Source of the DNA: Lentisphaerota bacterium
GTDB lineage: Bacteria > Verrucomicrobiota > Kiritimatiellia > UBA8416 > VGWI01
Direction: 5' to 3'
NCBI GenBank assembly: GCA_016873655.1
Contig: VGWI01000004.1
Location: forward strand, 1-64,000
Length of the DNA: 64,000 nucleotides
Shown here in pieces: positions 1 to 10,518 of this stretch (the first letter of the stretch is position 1; each line of letters starts with the position of its first letter). The notes beneath the pieces are model-generated. The model saw nothing but the letters and a program-made list of their open reading frames with translations. It was not told the origin of the DNA and did no database searches. The translations under genes and the position numbers were made by a program.

Positions 1-1
1 G

Positions 2-3000
2 TTTGTGGCGAATGAAGTGCGAGTGGGCGGACGCGGCAGCGCGGGGCAGGGCATGCTCGGCATGTTTGACGAGTTTGCGCTGCTGGATCGGGCGATGGGC
101 GACCGCGATGTGTACTCGATGTACGTCAGCCCGCAGTCGCTGCTTTTCCAGGCCAGGTCGGCGCCTGGTCCGGGTGAATTGGGCGGGAAGTTGTTCGTGG
201 GGCCGGACGGCACGGAGGGGACATTCTACAGCGCAAGGAACAGCGATCTGCAGAACTCGACTGCGTTCAGCCGGATTGAGCGTTATCTGCAGTACAAGGT
301 GTATATGATCGGGCAGAGCGACGGAAAGGAGACGCCCTATCTCGATTCGACCGGGGTGATCGGGACCAGAAGCGTTGCATTCGACAACACCCTCGGCGAT
401 TTCGCTGTGGGGGCGGGCCTGAGCGGGGTCGTCTTTGTGCCCGGATCCGAGGAACGCGGTCGGCTGGTTCTGGCCAGGAATTCCAACGGCGGATTCAGGA
501 AGGACGGCTACTACACATCGCGGACCTTCGATGCCGGAATCAGCGTGTTCTGGGACAAGCTGAACTGGATCGGGCCTTCCGAACTGGCTGCCTCCTCGTC
601 CATGCTTGGCCTGTGGCACGTCAACGGTGGATGGGCGGATGCGACCGGCAAGGGCAGGAACGGCCAGGCCCTGACAAACATGGCCTACTACTCGAAGGCC
701 AAGCTTGGATCGCAGTCGGCGGTGTTTGACGGCGTCTCGACACGGGTATCGCTTCCATTGCCGACGAACAGCATTGGCGCGGTGGAGTTCTGGGTGAACC
801 CGGCCGGTGCGGACGGCGGCCTGATGGACTTCGGCGGCGGGCGCCAGTTCATGGTGCGCGGGCGGATGGCGGCTGTGACGGGTTTCGGGTTCGCGGGACC
901 GCTTGTGTATCTCAACGGCAGGCAGAATGCGAGGCTTCTTGAGCGCGGTTGGAACCACGTTGCCGTCGTGTTCCCCAACGGCTTTGCGGTTTCATCGCCG
1001 ATAGTTGTCGGGTATGCGGGAGGGCTGTGGTTCAGGGGGATGCTGGACGAGATAGCGATGTACTCGGTTGCCCTGGACGGCGGTGCGATCAAGTCTCATT
1101 TCCTGGCGGGAGGAGGCAGGGCCGCCGGGGCCGCGAAGTTCCAGGTGCGTGCCTCGAACACATTCCCAATCCCTGGCATAGTGCCCTTCGTGGGACCGGG
1201 CAACCTCCCGTCAGACTATTTCACAGCTTCCGGTGCGGCACTGCCATCCGAGGTGTGGGGTAAGCGGTATTTCCAGTACAGATCATTCCTGGAGGGCGAT
1301 GGAGATGCGACTCCTCACGTGAATTCGGTCAGCATTGAGTACAGCGGCGCCGCTTCCGGAATCGAGACTGACGGTTCCGCGGCCCAACTCCTGCAGGGAG
1401 TGTTCTCCAACACGAAATGGTTGGGCACCGACCAGAGCCCATACGACATAGCGACTGTTCCGGGCCTTGTGAACATAGACAGTGTTGTTGAGGTGTCAAT
1501 TGAGGGGCTGTGGCACATGGATGAGACGAACTGGGCTGCGGGTGCTTCAGTTCTGGACTCCTCCGGAAAGAACCGCAATGGCGACCCGCAGGGCGGGGCA
1601 TCGCCGAGTCCCGCTGCGAAGGTGGGGACGGCCAGCGGGCTCTTCAACGGGTCGGGTCAGTATGTGATTCTTCCGTCCGCCGACCTTGCCGGCGATTTCA
1701 CAGCCGGCGCATGGTTCAGGTCCACGGCAACAGCACGTTCGGCTGTCATGGTCAGGACAGACGGGGGGTTCATTCTGGAGATCAACGGGAACGGCAGTGC
1801 GGCTGTGGCGGGGGCGGCGGCCTTCATCGTCCAACTTCCGGGGAAACGCGCAGTGGCGACCTCAGCCGCAGCCAGTTCGCTGAGTGACGGCGCTTGGCAC
1901 CATATCGCGGGGATCAGGAAGGGCAGAGGGATCTATCTCTACATTGACGGCACACGGGTTGCATCCGCGTTGTTGGCGTCCGATTTCGGCGGGCTGGGAG
2001 TCGGGCAAATGGAGGTTGCGCGCAACCCGGAGACCCCGCCAGGTTACTTCGCCGGGAACGTTGATGAAGTCATCCTCTATTCGAGGGCGCTTTCGGACGC
2101 GGAAATCGTCGAGAAGACGGCGGTTGGTTTCAACATAAGGAACCAGGTTACATTTGAAAGCACGGTCTATGATGCGGACGGGCCCGCGATCTGGGAGAGC
2201 ATCGCGTGGGGCGAGAACGGGCCATTCGGCGACGCTCCGTCCGCTTCCGATCCTGACCTGATAGGGCTGTGGCGGCTGGATTCCGTCACGCCGGGAGGAG
2301 TCGCTGTTGATTCCTCCGCCGCTGCGCAGAACGGAGCGTACTCGGGCAGCGCCGCGGCTGGAGCGGGCCGGTTCAGCGGCTGCATGAGCCTTTCCGGCGC
2401 CGGCGGCGGGGTCACTGTAACCGGGTCCGCGACCCTTGAACCCGAGTTAGTGTCCATTTCGTTGTGGGTAAACATGACCGACGTTGACAGCCGGGCGCTT
2501 ATTGAGAAGCGCTCAGGCGGCAACGGATATGCCATCTATACCGACGCTTCGGGTCGGCCCTCATTCTGGGTGAACGGGAGTTCGTGTACTTGGGCGGGGG
2601 GCATGCGGGCTTCGGAATGGACCCATGTTGCCGCTGTCTATGACGGGCAGAGGATCTATCTTTATGTGAACGGGAAGCAGGTTGCGGACGGTCTTGCTTC
2701 CGGCGATTTCCTCGGAGGCAACCTGCTGATAGGGTCTTCATCATCCGGCTACCAGGGATTCACCGGTTTGATTGACGAGGTGGCGGTCTACAAGCGAGCG
2801 TTTGTTCCGGAAGAGGCGGCGGATCACGCCAAGATGGGATTTGGGAACATCCGGATCCAGGCCAGGGCTGGGAACAGCCCGGACCTGTCCGGGGTTGCCT
2901 ACATAGGCAGGGATGGAACAAGCGGGTCATTCTTTGACGACTCAAACGAGTCCTCGATGTTCGGCATTGTGCCGCTTGGTCAGTATTTTCAGTTCCGCTA

Positions 3001-6000
3001 CGTCATGACGGTCGAGGACGGGTTGCTGGCCCCGATCTTCAGCGGGGCGGCGATAAAGCAGTCCGCCTACCCCACAGACAAGCCGTGGGTAGCCCCCGCA
3101 GTGGGGCAGGGGCAACTCTTCTATGGGAACCTGCTGGGATTCAACCAGAAGATGGGTACAAACGACAACGATCGCGTGAGGTACCAGATATCAGGCGACG
3201 AGGGGGCAAACTGGTACTACTGGAGCGCTTCAAGCTGGAAGAAGTACAGCGTATCCGATGGTGAGCCGTGGAATTTCGCAAACGACTACCTGACGACAAG
3301 CAACCGCATAGTGACGTTCTACCAGCAGTTATACGCTAAGTCCGGCGGTGTGTTCCGGTTCCGCGCGATGCTTCGGTCAAACGGCGACGACCAGGTAGCC
3401 CTCGATTCTGTCAAGATGGACTACTCTGAAGGCCGCCTTGTCGTTCTGGAGCCGAACGGGGCCGAAACGAACCAGCGGGCATGGCTGGTTGATTCGCCAT
3501 ACACGGTTAAATGGTCGTGGAGAGGCGTGGTGAGCAACAACCTGAGGCTCCAGTACTCGCGCGATGGCGGCTCCACGTGGAGTCTCATTGCCAACGGGAT
3601 ACCGAACACAGGTTCCTACTCAAGCTGGTTGACGCCGCCGGCCGCGTCGGAGCAGATGCTGGTGAAGATATCCGACAACAACAACTCCTCGATCTACGAT
3701 CAGTCCGACTCCGTCTTTCATCTGAGCGATGCCTTCCAGATCAGGGCGCCCAACGGCGGCGAGGTCTGGTACAAGTCCGCAACCAACACGATCGTCTGGC
3801 GGTCGCCAGGCGCGGCGGCCGCGCGCGGCGCGCTCGTGGACATCCGGTATTCGCACGACGGGGTTGATTTCTCACAGATAATCGCCCGCGGCGCTCCCAA
3901 CGTGCAGGGCTCAAGCAGCAACACGTTCAGGTGGATGATCGAGCCCGGCGTCTTCCCGATGCCGCTGCCGTCGGCGAGTGCGCGGATACGCGTTCACGCC
4001 TACGACAACACCAACCCGCAGTTCAACGGGCAGGATGACTCCGATCTCCCGTTCACGCTGGCCGGCATAACCGTCACGGCGCCTGTGCAGGGCGGCTACT
4101 ACAACAACGGTTCCGACCTTACTCTGCAGTGGGTTTCCCGGCTTGGCGGGCCGAAGGTTGCGATGGACTTCAGCCGCGACAACGGCGTGACATGGCAGAC
4201 CAACGTGCTGACGGATGTGGCGAATGTGGACGGGCAAAACACGTACGTGTGGTTCATCAATGAGCTGCCGTCCGACACGGCAAGGGTGCGGATAAGGTCT
4301 CTTTCTGACAACAGGATATACGGCGTATCCGGCGTCTTCCAGCTTGCGGACGTGAGCGTTACGTCGCCGTCAGCCGGCGAGAACTGGGAACTGAGGACGC
4401 AGAAGACGATCAGGTGGGAGTCTGGCGGCGCGGGCAACCTTGTTGATCTGTACTACTCCTACGACGACGGGGTCACGTGGACCACGATCGCGTCAAACGT
4501 CTTCAATACGGCCAGCAACGAGTACGCGTGGACGGTCCAGCCCTATCCATCCGACAAGGCGAGGATAAGGGTCGTCTCCCATCTGGACAGGACCAACCTG
4601 CTTGATGTCTCGGAACGGTTCAACATTGCCGGTGTCAAGATCGAGTATCCGAACACAAAGGTGGTCTGGCCAAAGGGTGGGACGGATTCGATTCGCTGGT
4701 CATACAACCAGGCAGGTTCACAGGGGGCGATATACACTTCAACTGATGGGGGACTGACATGGCAATTGCTCGGTAATCGCGGTCTTGGGAACCGATCCAT
4801 CAACTGGCAGCCGACGCAGCCGACTGCCCGTGCCATGGCAAGGATAGTATCGCTGGACCCGCCGGGATGGGCCGTTGCCATGACAGACGACTCGGACGAG
4901 TTCTTCACGATAGGCGGCATCACAGTCAACGCACCGACGAACGCCCAGTTGTTCACCGTGGGCGAGCCGGGGCAGATATCGTGGACTTCAGCCGGTTCCG
5001 CCGATTCAGGCGGTGGCGAGTATGCAAGGCTGTACTACACGACCACAGGCGGGGCGACATCCAACTTCATCGCCGAAGTCGGGAACAACGAGATTTACCC
5101 CGGCAACAACGTCTATACATGGAACATACCTGACACGGTGTCGCCGTCTCTGAACGCGCAGGTAATGATCAAGGGCGGTCCCTTCACCGGGTTCTCGCCT
5201 GTGTTTACGCTGAGGGGCATGCGGATAACCGCTCCGACCGACACATCCATCCTGGACATCGGGAAAGTGTCGAAGATCACTTGGAGTTCGGCCGGGCTTG
5301 ACGAGAACGCCAACGGGTATTTCTTCCTCTCGCTCGACGGCGGGGTGACGTTTGAGCCGGCGGCGATCAACGCGTCGCCGATCTATGTGGCGAGCGGTTT
5401 CTATGACTGGAACATTCCATCAAACTCAACGCCGAGCGTGAGGGCGGTTCTGAAGTTCGTAGTTCAGAATTCACCCAAACAGTCCGACATCAACTACCAG
5501 ATCAAGAGCAGGCAGTTCGTCCTGCGCGGTCTGAAGATCAAGGAGCCGAAGACCGGCAGCATCTGGCGACACGGCAGCACGAACCTGATCCACCTGGTGG
5601 CTTCCCGGGCCGGCGACTTCGCGACGTTCTACTATTCATCTGACGGAACATCATACGACACCAAGCCCGGTAACGAAGTGCGCAAGAACTGGCCTCTCTC
5701 TGACGGCGACAGCTATGTTCCCTGGACGGTTGAGTTCAGTCGTCTCCCTTCGGCCAATGCGCGCCTGAAGGCTGTTTCGACGATAGCGACGACCTATTCG
5801 GAACCCTTTGCAGTCCACGGCGTGAAGGTCACGAGGCCCACATCGTCCAGCATCTGGGCTGCGGGAGAGACGAACATCGTGACGTGGACGGGTGTCGGGA
5901 CGTCCGGATCATATGACGTGTTTGTGGAGAAGCCGGGCGGGCCTACGGTGCAGATCGGCGTCGGCGTGCCGGGCCCGACGGTGAACTGGCTGGTGGACGG

Positions 6001-9000
6001 TTCGGTGGTGGGCGAGGGAGTGGTGGTGCGCGTGCGCGACACTTCCGGGCAGTTCGTCGGCGTGTCGGCGCCGTTCCTGGTTGTTGCGCAACCGACCGTG
6101 ATCGTTGTGAGCCCCGCATCGAACGACCTGTGGCGCGTTACCGACACCTACAGCGTGACGTGGAGCAAGGGCGGAACGATGAGCAACATCTTCAGGGTGG
6201 CTTACTCCCCCTGGCCGTATACCGCAGAGTACGACATCTTCTCCGGGGCCGCCGCCTATGATTCGGAGAACAACAGCTACAGCGTGCCGTGGACTGTCCC
6301 TGACAGGCTCGGGCTGACCAGGATAATCGTCGAGAACCTGGACAAGCCGGTGATTCGCGACGAGTCGGATATCTTCTACATCGTCGGCAGGTTCCAGGTT
6401 CTCTTCCCGAACGGAGGGGAGACGAGCCTCTACGCACGGAAGCCCGCCACGGTCAGGTGGTACACTTGGGGCGGCGTGTCTTCGGTTAATCTCTTCTACT
6501 CGATAGACCCGCTCCATGCGGACGATTCGTGGAAGAAGATCAACTCCTCGCCGGTTCCGGTAACCGGCTACGGGACCGAACCTTCGACGTACACCTGGAC
6601 CGTGGCAGATGTCGGGACTACGATCAGTTCGGTGCGCCTGCGCGTGGAGCAGGCTGACATGGCCGGCGCGCTTGACGACTCCGACGCCGACTTTTCGATC
6701 AACTACTACACCATCGTCTGGAACGTTCTCGATCAGCAGAGCGGCGAGCACCTGAACAACCTGGTCCTGAGCGAAAGCACGGGCACTTCGCAGTCCGACC
6801 TGACCTCGCCGGTGACCCGCAGGTACCCGTACGGCCGCTTTGACTCAATCTGGTCGCGGCTGTACTTCTACGACTATGTCAGTTTCAACTGGCTGTCCGA
6901 GCCTTCGCGCGAGATCACGATCATGATGAAGCGGTCTGACGTGGAGGCCGAGTACAGGGTCATGGCGAACATCACTTACGAGGGCGGCGCGAACGACACA
7001 CTCTCGGCCTACGCGTGGCTCGAGAGGGCGGGGCGCGTGATGCTCGACCCGTCGGAGTGCACGATCCTCATCTACGACAAGAACGGCGTTTCGGTCACCA
7101 ACCTGGTGAACGCGTTGCCGCAGCCGGAGACGGGCGTGTTCCAGTTCAAGTGGGACCAGGTAACAAGTGTGCTTGCAAAGGGCGAGACCTACTATGCCCG
7201 CGTTGACATCAAGTACTCCCGGGAGACGTTCTCATCCGTCATCACCTACACGCTGCGCATCTCGGCCGACCAGGCCGCCATTGACGAGATTTCGGCGGCG
7301 CTGGCTGTGGCGGAGACCAACATCACCGGCCGGATCGGCGGGGTGAGCAACGTTGTCCAGAGTCTGTCGGATGCCCAGGCCATGTTCAGGGCGAGGGTCA
7401 CGAACCAACTTGACTCCATCTATGTCGGCACGGCGGACATGCGCACGAACCTGTCGGCCTTTGTCGGGTTGGCGACAGGCAGCCTGGCCCGTATAGAGGG
7501 CAGTGTTGACGTGATACTGCCCGGCGTGACGAATATCCGCGCGAGGCTGGCGCCTATCGAGGAAAACCTGGTGGCAACGCTTGCGCGCATCCTGACGCGG
7601 CCCGATTCGGTGGCCTTCGGTTCCACCAACCGCATCCTCTACAAGACCAGGGCCGACGCTCAGAACGTGACAATATCCATACCCGAGCTCAATCCCCCGT
7701 ACAACGCGCCGATGACGATGGTGATAGCGGGCATATACGAGAAGGTGCTGATCGCCGACTGGGGGACCAACAGCTATCGGGTTGTCTGTTCCGACGACAG
7801 GTCCAGCGACAGCATAATACTCAACGTCACCGGCGGGACCCTTGGCGGCATGCCGGGCCTGTTGAGTTCGATGAGCCACAGCCTCTCTGAAGTCCGCAGC
7901 AACGTTACCGAGATGACGACGATCATCCAGGGAATAGAGGGGCTGGACAAGCTCGGGAGCATAGCCACCAATCTGAATCCGCTCATCGAAGCCCTCGGTT
8001 CCGTTCCGTGGGGCGCGCTTTCGAACGTGAGCGACGTGGCCAGCTACCTGCCGGACATCTACACGACGGTCACAAACACCGATTACGTTGTCCGGAGCAT
8101 CCAGAACCTGACCAACATCACCGGGATCGCGGACCAGATAACAAACCTCCAATCCGTTGTCCGCAGCATGCAGGATCTGGCCGACCTGCAGACAAACGTG
8201 GCTCTCCTCGTGAACTCGCTTGGCGGAGCCGACCTGTCCCAGCTTGGCAACACAATGTCCAACGTCGTCAGGGCGGTGGAGGACCTGGGTTCACTCAAGA
8301 GCGTGCAGGACCAGATAACCAACCTGACTGCCGCGGTGAGGAGCCTTGATGAACTGGCGGTTTTGCAGACGAACGTGGCCGCGCTTGCGCGGACGATGGT
8401 CGGGGTCAATTTCCAGGACTTCGGCGCCCAGATGACGAACATGGTTGCGGCGATCCAGAGCATGGGCGAGTTGCGCGACATTCAGGGGCAGATAACAAAC
8501 CTGGCGTCGGTGGTTCGCGGCATGCAGGACCTGGCGGTGTTGCAGACGAACGTGGCTGCGCTCGTAACAACGATGAGCGGGGTGAACCTGTCGGTGTTCG
8601 GCCGGCAGATGACAAACCTGACGGCCGCGATTCAGAGCATGGGCGATCTGTCGAACGTGCAGGCCCAGATAACGAACCTGGTCTCCGTGGTGCGGGGGCT
8701 GGATGAGCTTGCCGGTTTGCAGACGAATGTCGCGGCCCTGGCGAGGACGATGGTGGGGGTGGACTTCGACGGTTTTGGCGTCCAGATGACGAACATGGTT
8801 GCGGCAATCCAGAGCATGGGCGAGTTGCGCGACATTCAGGGCCAGATCACAAACTTGGCGTCGGTGGTTCGCGGCATGCAGGACCTGGCGGTGTTGCAGA
8901 CCAACGTTTCCGCGCTGGTTACCACGATGGGCGGCGTGAACCTCACGGTGTTCGGCCGGCAGATGACGAACCTTACGGCGGCAATCCAGAGCATGGGCGA

Positions 9001-10441
9001 CTTGTCGAACGTGCAGTCCCAGATAACGAACCTGGTGTCTGTCGTGGAGGGGCTTGATCAGCTCGCCGCTCTGCAGACCAACGTCGCTTCGCTTGTGAGT
9101 TCCATGGGGGCCACCGACCTGGGCGTTCTCGGCCGTCAGATCACCAACATGACTGCGGCGATCAGGACAATGCAGGACTTGTCGGTGGTACAGGGGCAGA
9201 TCACGAACCTGGTGAGCGCGGTCAGGGGGTTGCAGGATCTTGGTGTGATGCAGACGAACGTCTCGGATCTCGTGACCATACTGCGCACCGTGGACATGAA
9301 TGCGCTTGGCCGTCAGATGACGAACCTTGTCAGCGCCATTTCCGGGATGGACCAGATCGGGGACCTGCAGGCTGAGATAACGAACATGGTGGCCGTGTTG
9401 AGCGGGGTGGGCGGTCTGGAGCAGCTCGGAACGAACATCAACCGGCTGACGCAGTCGCTGTCGGGGTCGGATCTTCCCTACATAATGAAGTCGGTATCCA
9501 ACACTTGGACAGTGGTGCGCGGGCTTGGCGACCTGTCCGGTCTCGAAACGGACATAGCCACGCTCTCGGCGGCGGTCGGCGGAGTTGACCTGCCGCAGAT
9601 GGAGAGTGACGTGGGTACCGTTCTTGGCCTGGTGCAGGGCCTGGGTGGGCTTGGGGCGCTTTCCACGAACGTGGCGGCGCTGTCCCAGGGGTTGTCCGGT
9701 GTGGACATGGCGGCGATGAACAGAAGCATAGCCGATACGCTCAGCCGGGTGCTTGGGCTGGAGACTGGAATGAGCAGGGTCCAGTCGGCGGTGGGAGGCA
9801 TTGATCTCTCGGCAATAGATCTTTCCGCTGTGGAAAGGGTGGAGCGTTTGCTCGGAAGATCCGGAAGCACTGACCGGAACACGTTCTTCGGCAGGTTGGC
9901 GCAGGTCAGCTCGCAGATGGAAGCGATGGGGCTTGCCTCTTCCGACGCCGCGAAGAAGGCGCAGTCCGCAAAGTCGGAGGCCGCCAATGCTGCAAGCGGG
10001 ATAGACGAACTGAAGGCCGCACTCCAGAACATGCAGGGGCTCGATCCGCAGAAGCTGACGGCCATTCTTGAACAGGTCCGGAGTTCGCTGGATGCCGCGC
10101 AGAAGGGAATCAGCGAGATCCCGAAGGGGCTTGATCCCGCTGCGCTGGAGAGGGCGCTGGCGGACGCACTGCGCAAATTCAGGCAGCTTGCCGCGCAGGG
10201 CGGGTACCCCGAATTCCCGCTGGTGACCGAGTTCGGGAGGGGTGCTCCGTCCGAGCCCGGCAAGGAACCAGCGAAAGGCGGACCTCCGACGGAAGCTGGC
10301 GAGGGGGTCGACATGAAGACCATCGCCAAGCTAAGCCGCGACATGGAGGAGATAGACAGTTCGGTGCGGCTGATCAAGCGCCTCATCGAGGAGAAGTTCC
10401 AGACTCCGGTTGTTGAGTCCAGGCTCATCGGAGTCGAGTAA
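2..10441 (+). CDS. Giant secreted/surface protein (5' end outside window): three LamG-like domains, about a dozen KNH/Ig-like repeats (PNGGEVW...I.W.S....YS.DGG..W), C-terminal TN-rich coiled coil
   Basis: Uninterrupted 3478-aa ORF open at the window start; LamG signatures (GLWHxD..., DEVxxYxRALSxxEI) near 590-1110, 1500-2130, 2260-2830; repeated PNGGE/TVxWxxxG blocks 3430-6700; heptad-like QITNL/QTNV repeats 7240-9700. Confidence 0.9.
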   Translation, partial: FVANEVRVGGRGSAGQGMLGMFDEFALLDRAMGDRDVYSMYVSPQSLLFQARSAPGPGELGGKLFVGPDGTEGTFYSARNSDLQNSTAFSRIERYLQYKVYMIGQSDGKETPYLDSTGVIGTRSVAFDNTLGDFAVGAGLSGVVFVPGSEERGRLVLARNSNGGFRKDGYYTSRTFDAGISVFWDKLNWIGPSELAASSSMLGLWHVNGGWADATGKGRNGQALTNMAYYSKAKLGSQSAVFDGVSTRVSLPLPTNSIGAVEFWVNPAGADGGLMDFGGGRQFMVRGRMAAVTGFGFAGPLVYLNGRQNARLLERGWNHVAVVFPNGFAVSSPIVVGYAGGLWFRGMLDEIAMYSVALDGGAIKSHFLAGGGRAAGAAKFQVRASNTFPIPGIVPFVGPGNLPSDYFTASGAALPSEVWGKRYFQYRSFLEGDGDATPHVNSVSIEYSGAASGIETDGSAAQLLQGVFSNTKWLGTDQSPYDIATVPGLVNIDSVVEVSIEGLWHMDETNWAAGASVLDSSGKNRNGDPQGGASPSPAAKVGTASGLFNGSGQYVILPSADLAGDFTAGAWFRSTATARSAVMVRTDGGFILEINGNGSAAVAGAAAFIVQLPGKRAVATSAAASSLSDGAWHHIAGIRKGRGIYLYIDGTRVASALLASDFGGLGVGQMEVARNPETPPGYFAGNVDEVILYSRALSDAEIVEKTAVGFNIRNQVTFESTVYDADGPAIWESIAWGENGPFGDAPSASDPDLIGLWRLDSVTPGGVAVDSSAAAQNGAYSGSAAAGAGRFSGCMSLSGAGGGVTVTGSATLEPELVSISLWVNMTDVDSRALIEKRSGGNGYAIYTDASGRPSFWVNGSSCTWAGGMRASEWTHVAAVYDGQRIYLYVNGKQVADGLASGDFLGGNLLIGSSSSGYQGFTGLIDEVAVYKRAFVPEEAADHAKMGFGNIRIQARAGNSPDLSGVAYIGRDGTSGSFFDDSNESSMFGIVPLGQYFQFRYVMTVEDGLLAPIFSGAAIKQSAYPTDKPWVAPAVGQGQLFYGNLLGFNQKMGTNDNDRVRYQISGDEGANWYYWSASSWKKYSVSDGEPWNFANDYLTTSNRIVTFYQQLYAKSGGVFRFRAMLRSNGDDQVALDSVKMDYSEGRLVVLEPNGAETNQRAWLVDSPYTVKWSWRGVVSNNLRLQYSRDGGSTWSLIANGIPNTGSYSSWLTPPAASEQMLVKISDNNNSSIYDQSDSVFHLSDAFQIRAPNGGEVWYKSATNTIVWRSPGAAAARGALVDIRYSHDGVDFSQIIARGAPNVQGSSSNTFRWMIEPGVFPMPLPSASARIRVHAYDNTNPQFNGQDDSDLPFTLAGITVTAPVQGGYYNNGSDLTLQWVSRLGGPKVAMDFSRDNGVTWQTNVLTDVANVDGQNTYVWFINELPSDTARVRIRSLSDNRIYGVSGVFQLADVSVTSPSAGENWELRTQKTIRWESGGAGNLVDLYYSYDDGVTWTTIASNVFNTASNEYAWTVQPYPSDKARIRVVSHLDRTNLLDVSERFNIAGVKIEYPNTKVVWPKGGTDSIRWSYNQAGSQGAIYTSTDGGLTWQLLGNRGLGNRSINWQPTQPTARAMARIVSLDPPGWAVAMTDDSDEFFTIGGITVNAPTNAQLFTVGEPGQISWTSAGSADSGGGEYARLYYTTTGGATSNFIAEVGNNEIYPGNNVYTWNIPDTVSPSLNAQVMIKGGPFTGFSPVFTLRGMRITAPTDTSILDIGKVSKITWSSAGLDENANGYFFLSLDGGVTFEPAAINASPIYVASGFYDWNIPSNSTPSVRAVLKFVVQNSPKQSDINYQIKSRQFVLRGLKIKEPKTGSIWRHGSTNLIHLVASRAGDFATFYYSSDGTSYDTKPGNEVRKNWPLSDGDSYVPWTVEFSRLPSANARLKAVSTIATTYSEPFAVHGVKVTRPTSSSIWAAGETNIVTWTGVGTSGSYDVFVEKPGGPTVQIGVGVPGPTVNWLVDGSVVGEGVVVRVRDTSGQFVGVSAPFLVVAQPTVIVVSPASNDLWRVTDTYSVTWSKGGTMSNIFRVAYSPWPYTAEYDIFSGAAAYDSENNSYSVPWTVPDRLGLTRIIVENLDKPVIRDESDIFYIVGRFQVLFPNGGETSLYARKPATVRWYTWGGVSSVNLFYSIDPLHADDSWKKINSSPVPVTGYGTEPSTYTWTVADVGTTISSVRLRVEQADMAGALDDSDADFSINYYTIVWNVLDQQSGEHLNNLVLSESTGTSQSDLTSPVTRRYPYGRFDSIWSRLYFYDYVSFNWLSEPSREITIMMKRSDVEAEYRVMANITYEGGANDTLSAYAWLERAGRVMLDPSECTILIYDKNGVSVTNLVNALPQPETGVFQFKWDQVTSVLAKGETYYARVDIKYSRETFSSVITYTLRISADQAAIDEISAALAVAETNITGRIGGVSNVVQSLSDAQAMFRARVTNQLDSIYVGTADMRTNLSAFVGLATGSLARIEGSVDVILPGVTNIRARLAPIEENLVATLARILTRPDSVAFGSTNRILYKTRADAQNVTISIPELNPPYNAPMTMVIAGIYEKVLIADWGTNSYRVVCSDDRSSDSIILNVTGGTLGGMPGLLSSMSHSLSEVRSNVTEMTTIIQGIEGLDKLGSIATNLNPLIEALGSVPWGALSNVSDVASYLPDIYTTVTNTDYVVRSIQNLTNITGIADQITNLQSVVRSMQDLADLQTNVALLVNSLGGADLSQLGNTMSNVVRAVEDLGSLKSVQDQITNLTAAVRSLDELAVLQTNVAALARTMVGVNFQDFGAQMTNMVAAIQSMGELRDIQGQITNLASVVRGMQDLAVLQTNVAALVTTMSGVNLSVFGRQMTNLTAAIQSMGDLSNVQAQITNLVSVVRGLDELAGLQTNVAALARTMVGVDFDGFGVQMTNMVAAIQSMGELRDIQGQITNLASVVRGMQDLAVLQTNVSALVTTMGGVNLTVFGRQMTNLTAAIQSMGDLSNVQSQITNLVSVVEGLDQLAALQTNVASLVSSMGATDLGVLGRQITNMTAAIRTMQDLSVVQGQITNLVSAVRGLQDLGVMQTNVSDLVTILRTVDMNALGRQMTNLVSAISGMDQIGDLQAEITNMVAVLSGVGGLEQLGTNINRLTQSLSGSDLPYIMKSVSNTWTVVRGLGDLSGLETDIATLSAAVGGVDLPQMESDVGTVLGLVQGLGGLGALSTNVAALSQGLSGVDMAAMNRSIADTLSRVLGLETGMSRVQSAVGGIDLSAIDLSAVERVERLLGRSGSTDRNTFFGRLAQVSSQMEAMGLASSDAAKKAQSAKSEAANAASGIDELKAALQNMQGLDPQKLTAILEQVRSSLDAAQKGISEIPKGLDPAALERALADALRKFRQLAAQGGYPEFPLVTEFGRGAPSEPGKEPAKGGPPTEAGEGVDMKTIAKLSRDMEEIDSSVRLIKRLIEEKFQTPVVESRLIGVE
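8075..9400 (+). repeat. In-gene tandem repeat: ~59-aa (177-nt) coiled-coil unit (QITNLxSVVRGMQDLAVLQTNVAALVTTMxGVxLxxFGxQMTNLTAAIQSMGDLSNVQ) with a 354-nt dimeric higher-order period
   Basis: cagatgacgaacatggttgcggc at 8429 and 8783 (354 nt apart); ggccggcagatgac at 8600 and 8954 (354 nt apart). Confidence 0.9.
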
Positions 10442-10518
10442 CGGCCGATCACGCCGTGCATCGGGGCTTTTTCAATTGCGGTGTCGCCATGCGTGCCGGT
10501 AGCATCCTTCACAGTCCA

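Noticed and set aside
8075-9400. Possible CRISPR-like array from regularly spaced repeats
   Set aside because: Repeats are in frame, 177/354 nt apart, diverge at codon third positions and encode a coiled coil; not direct repeats with unique spacers.
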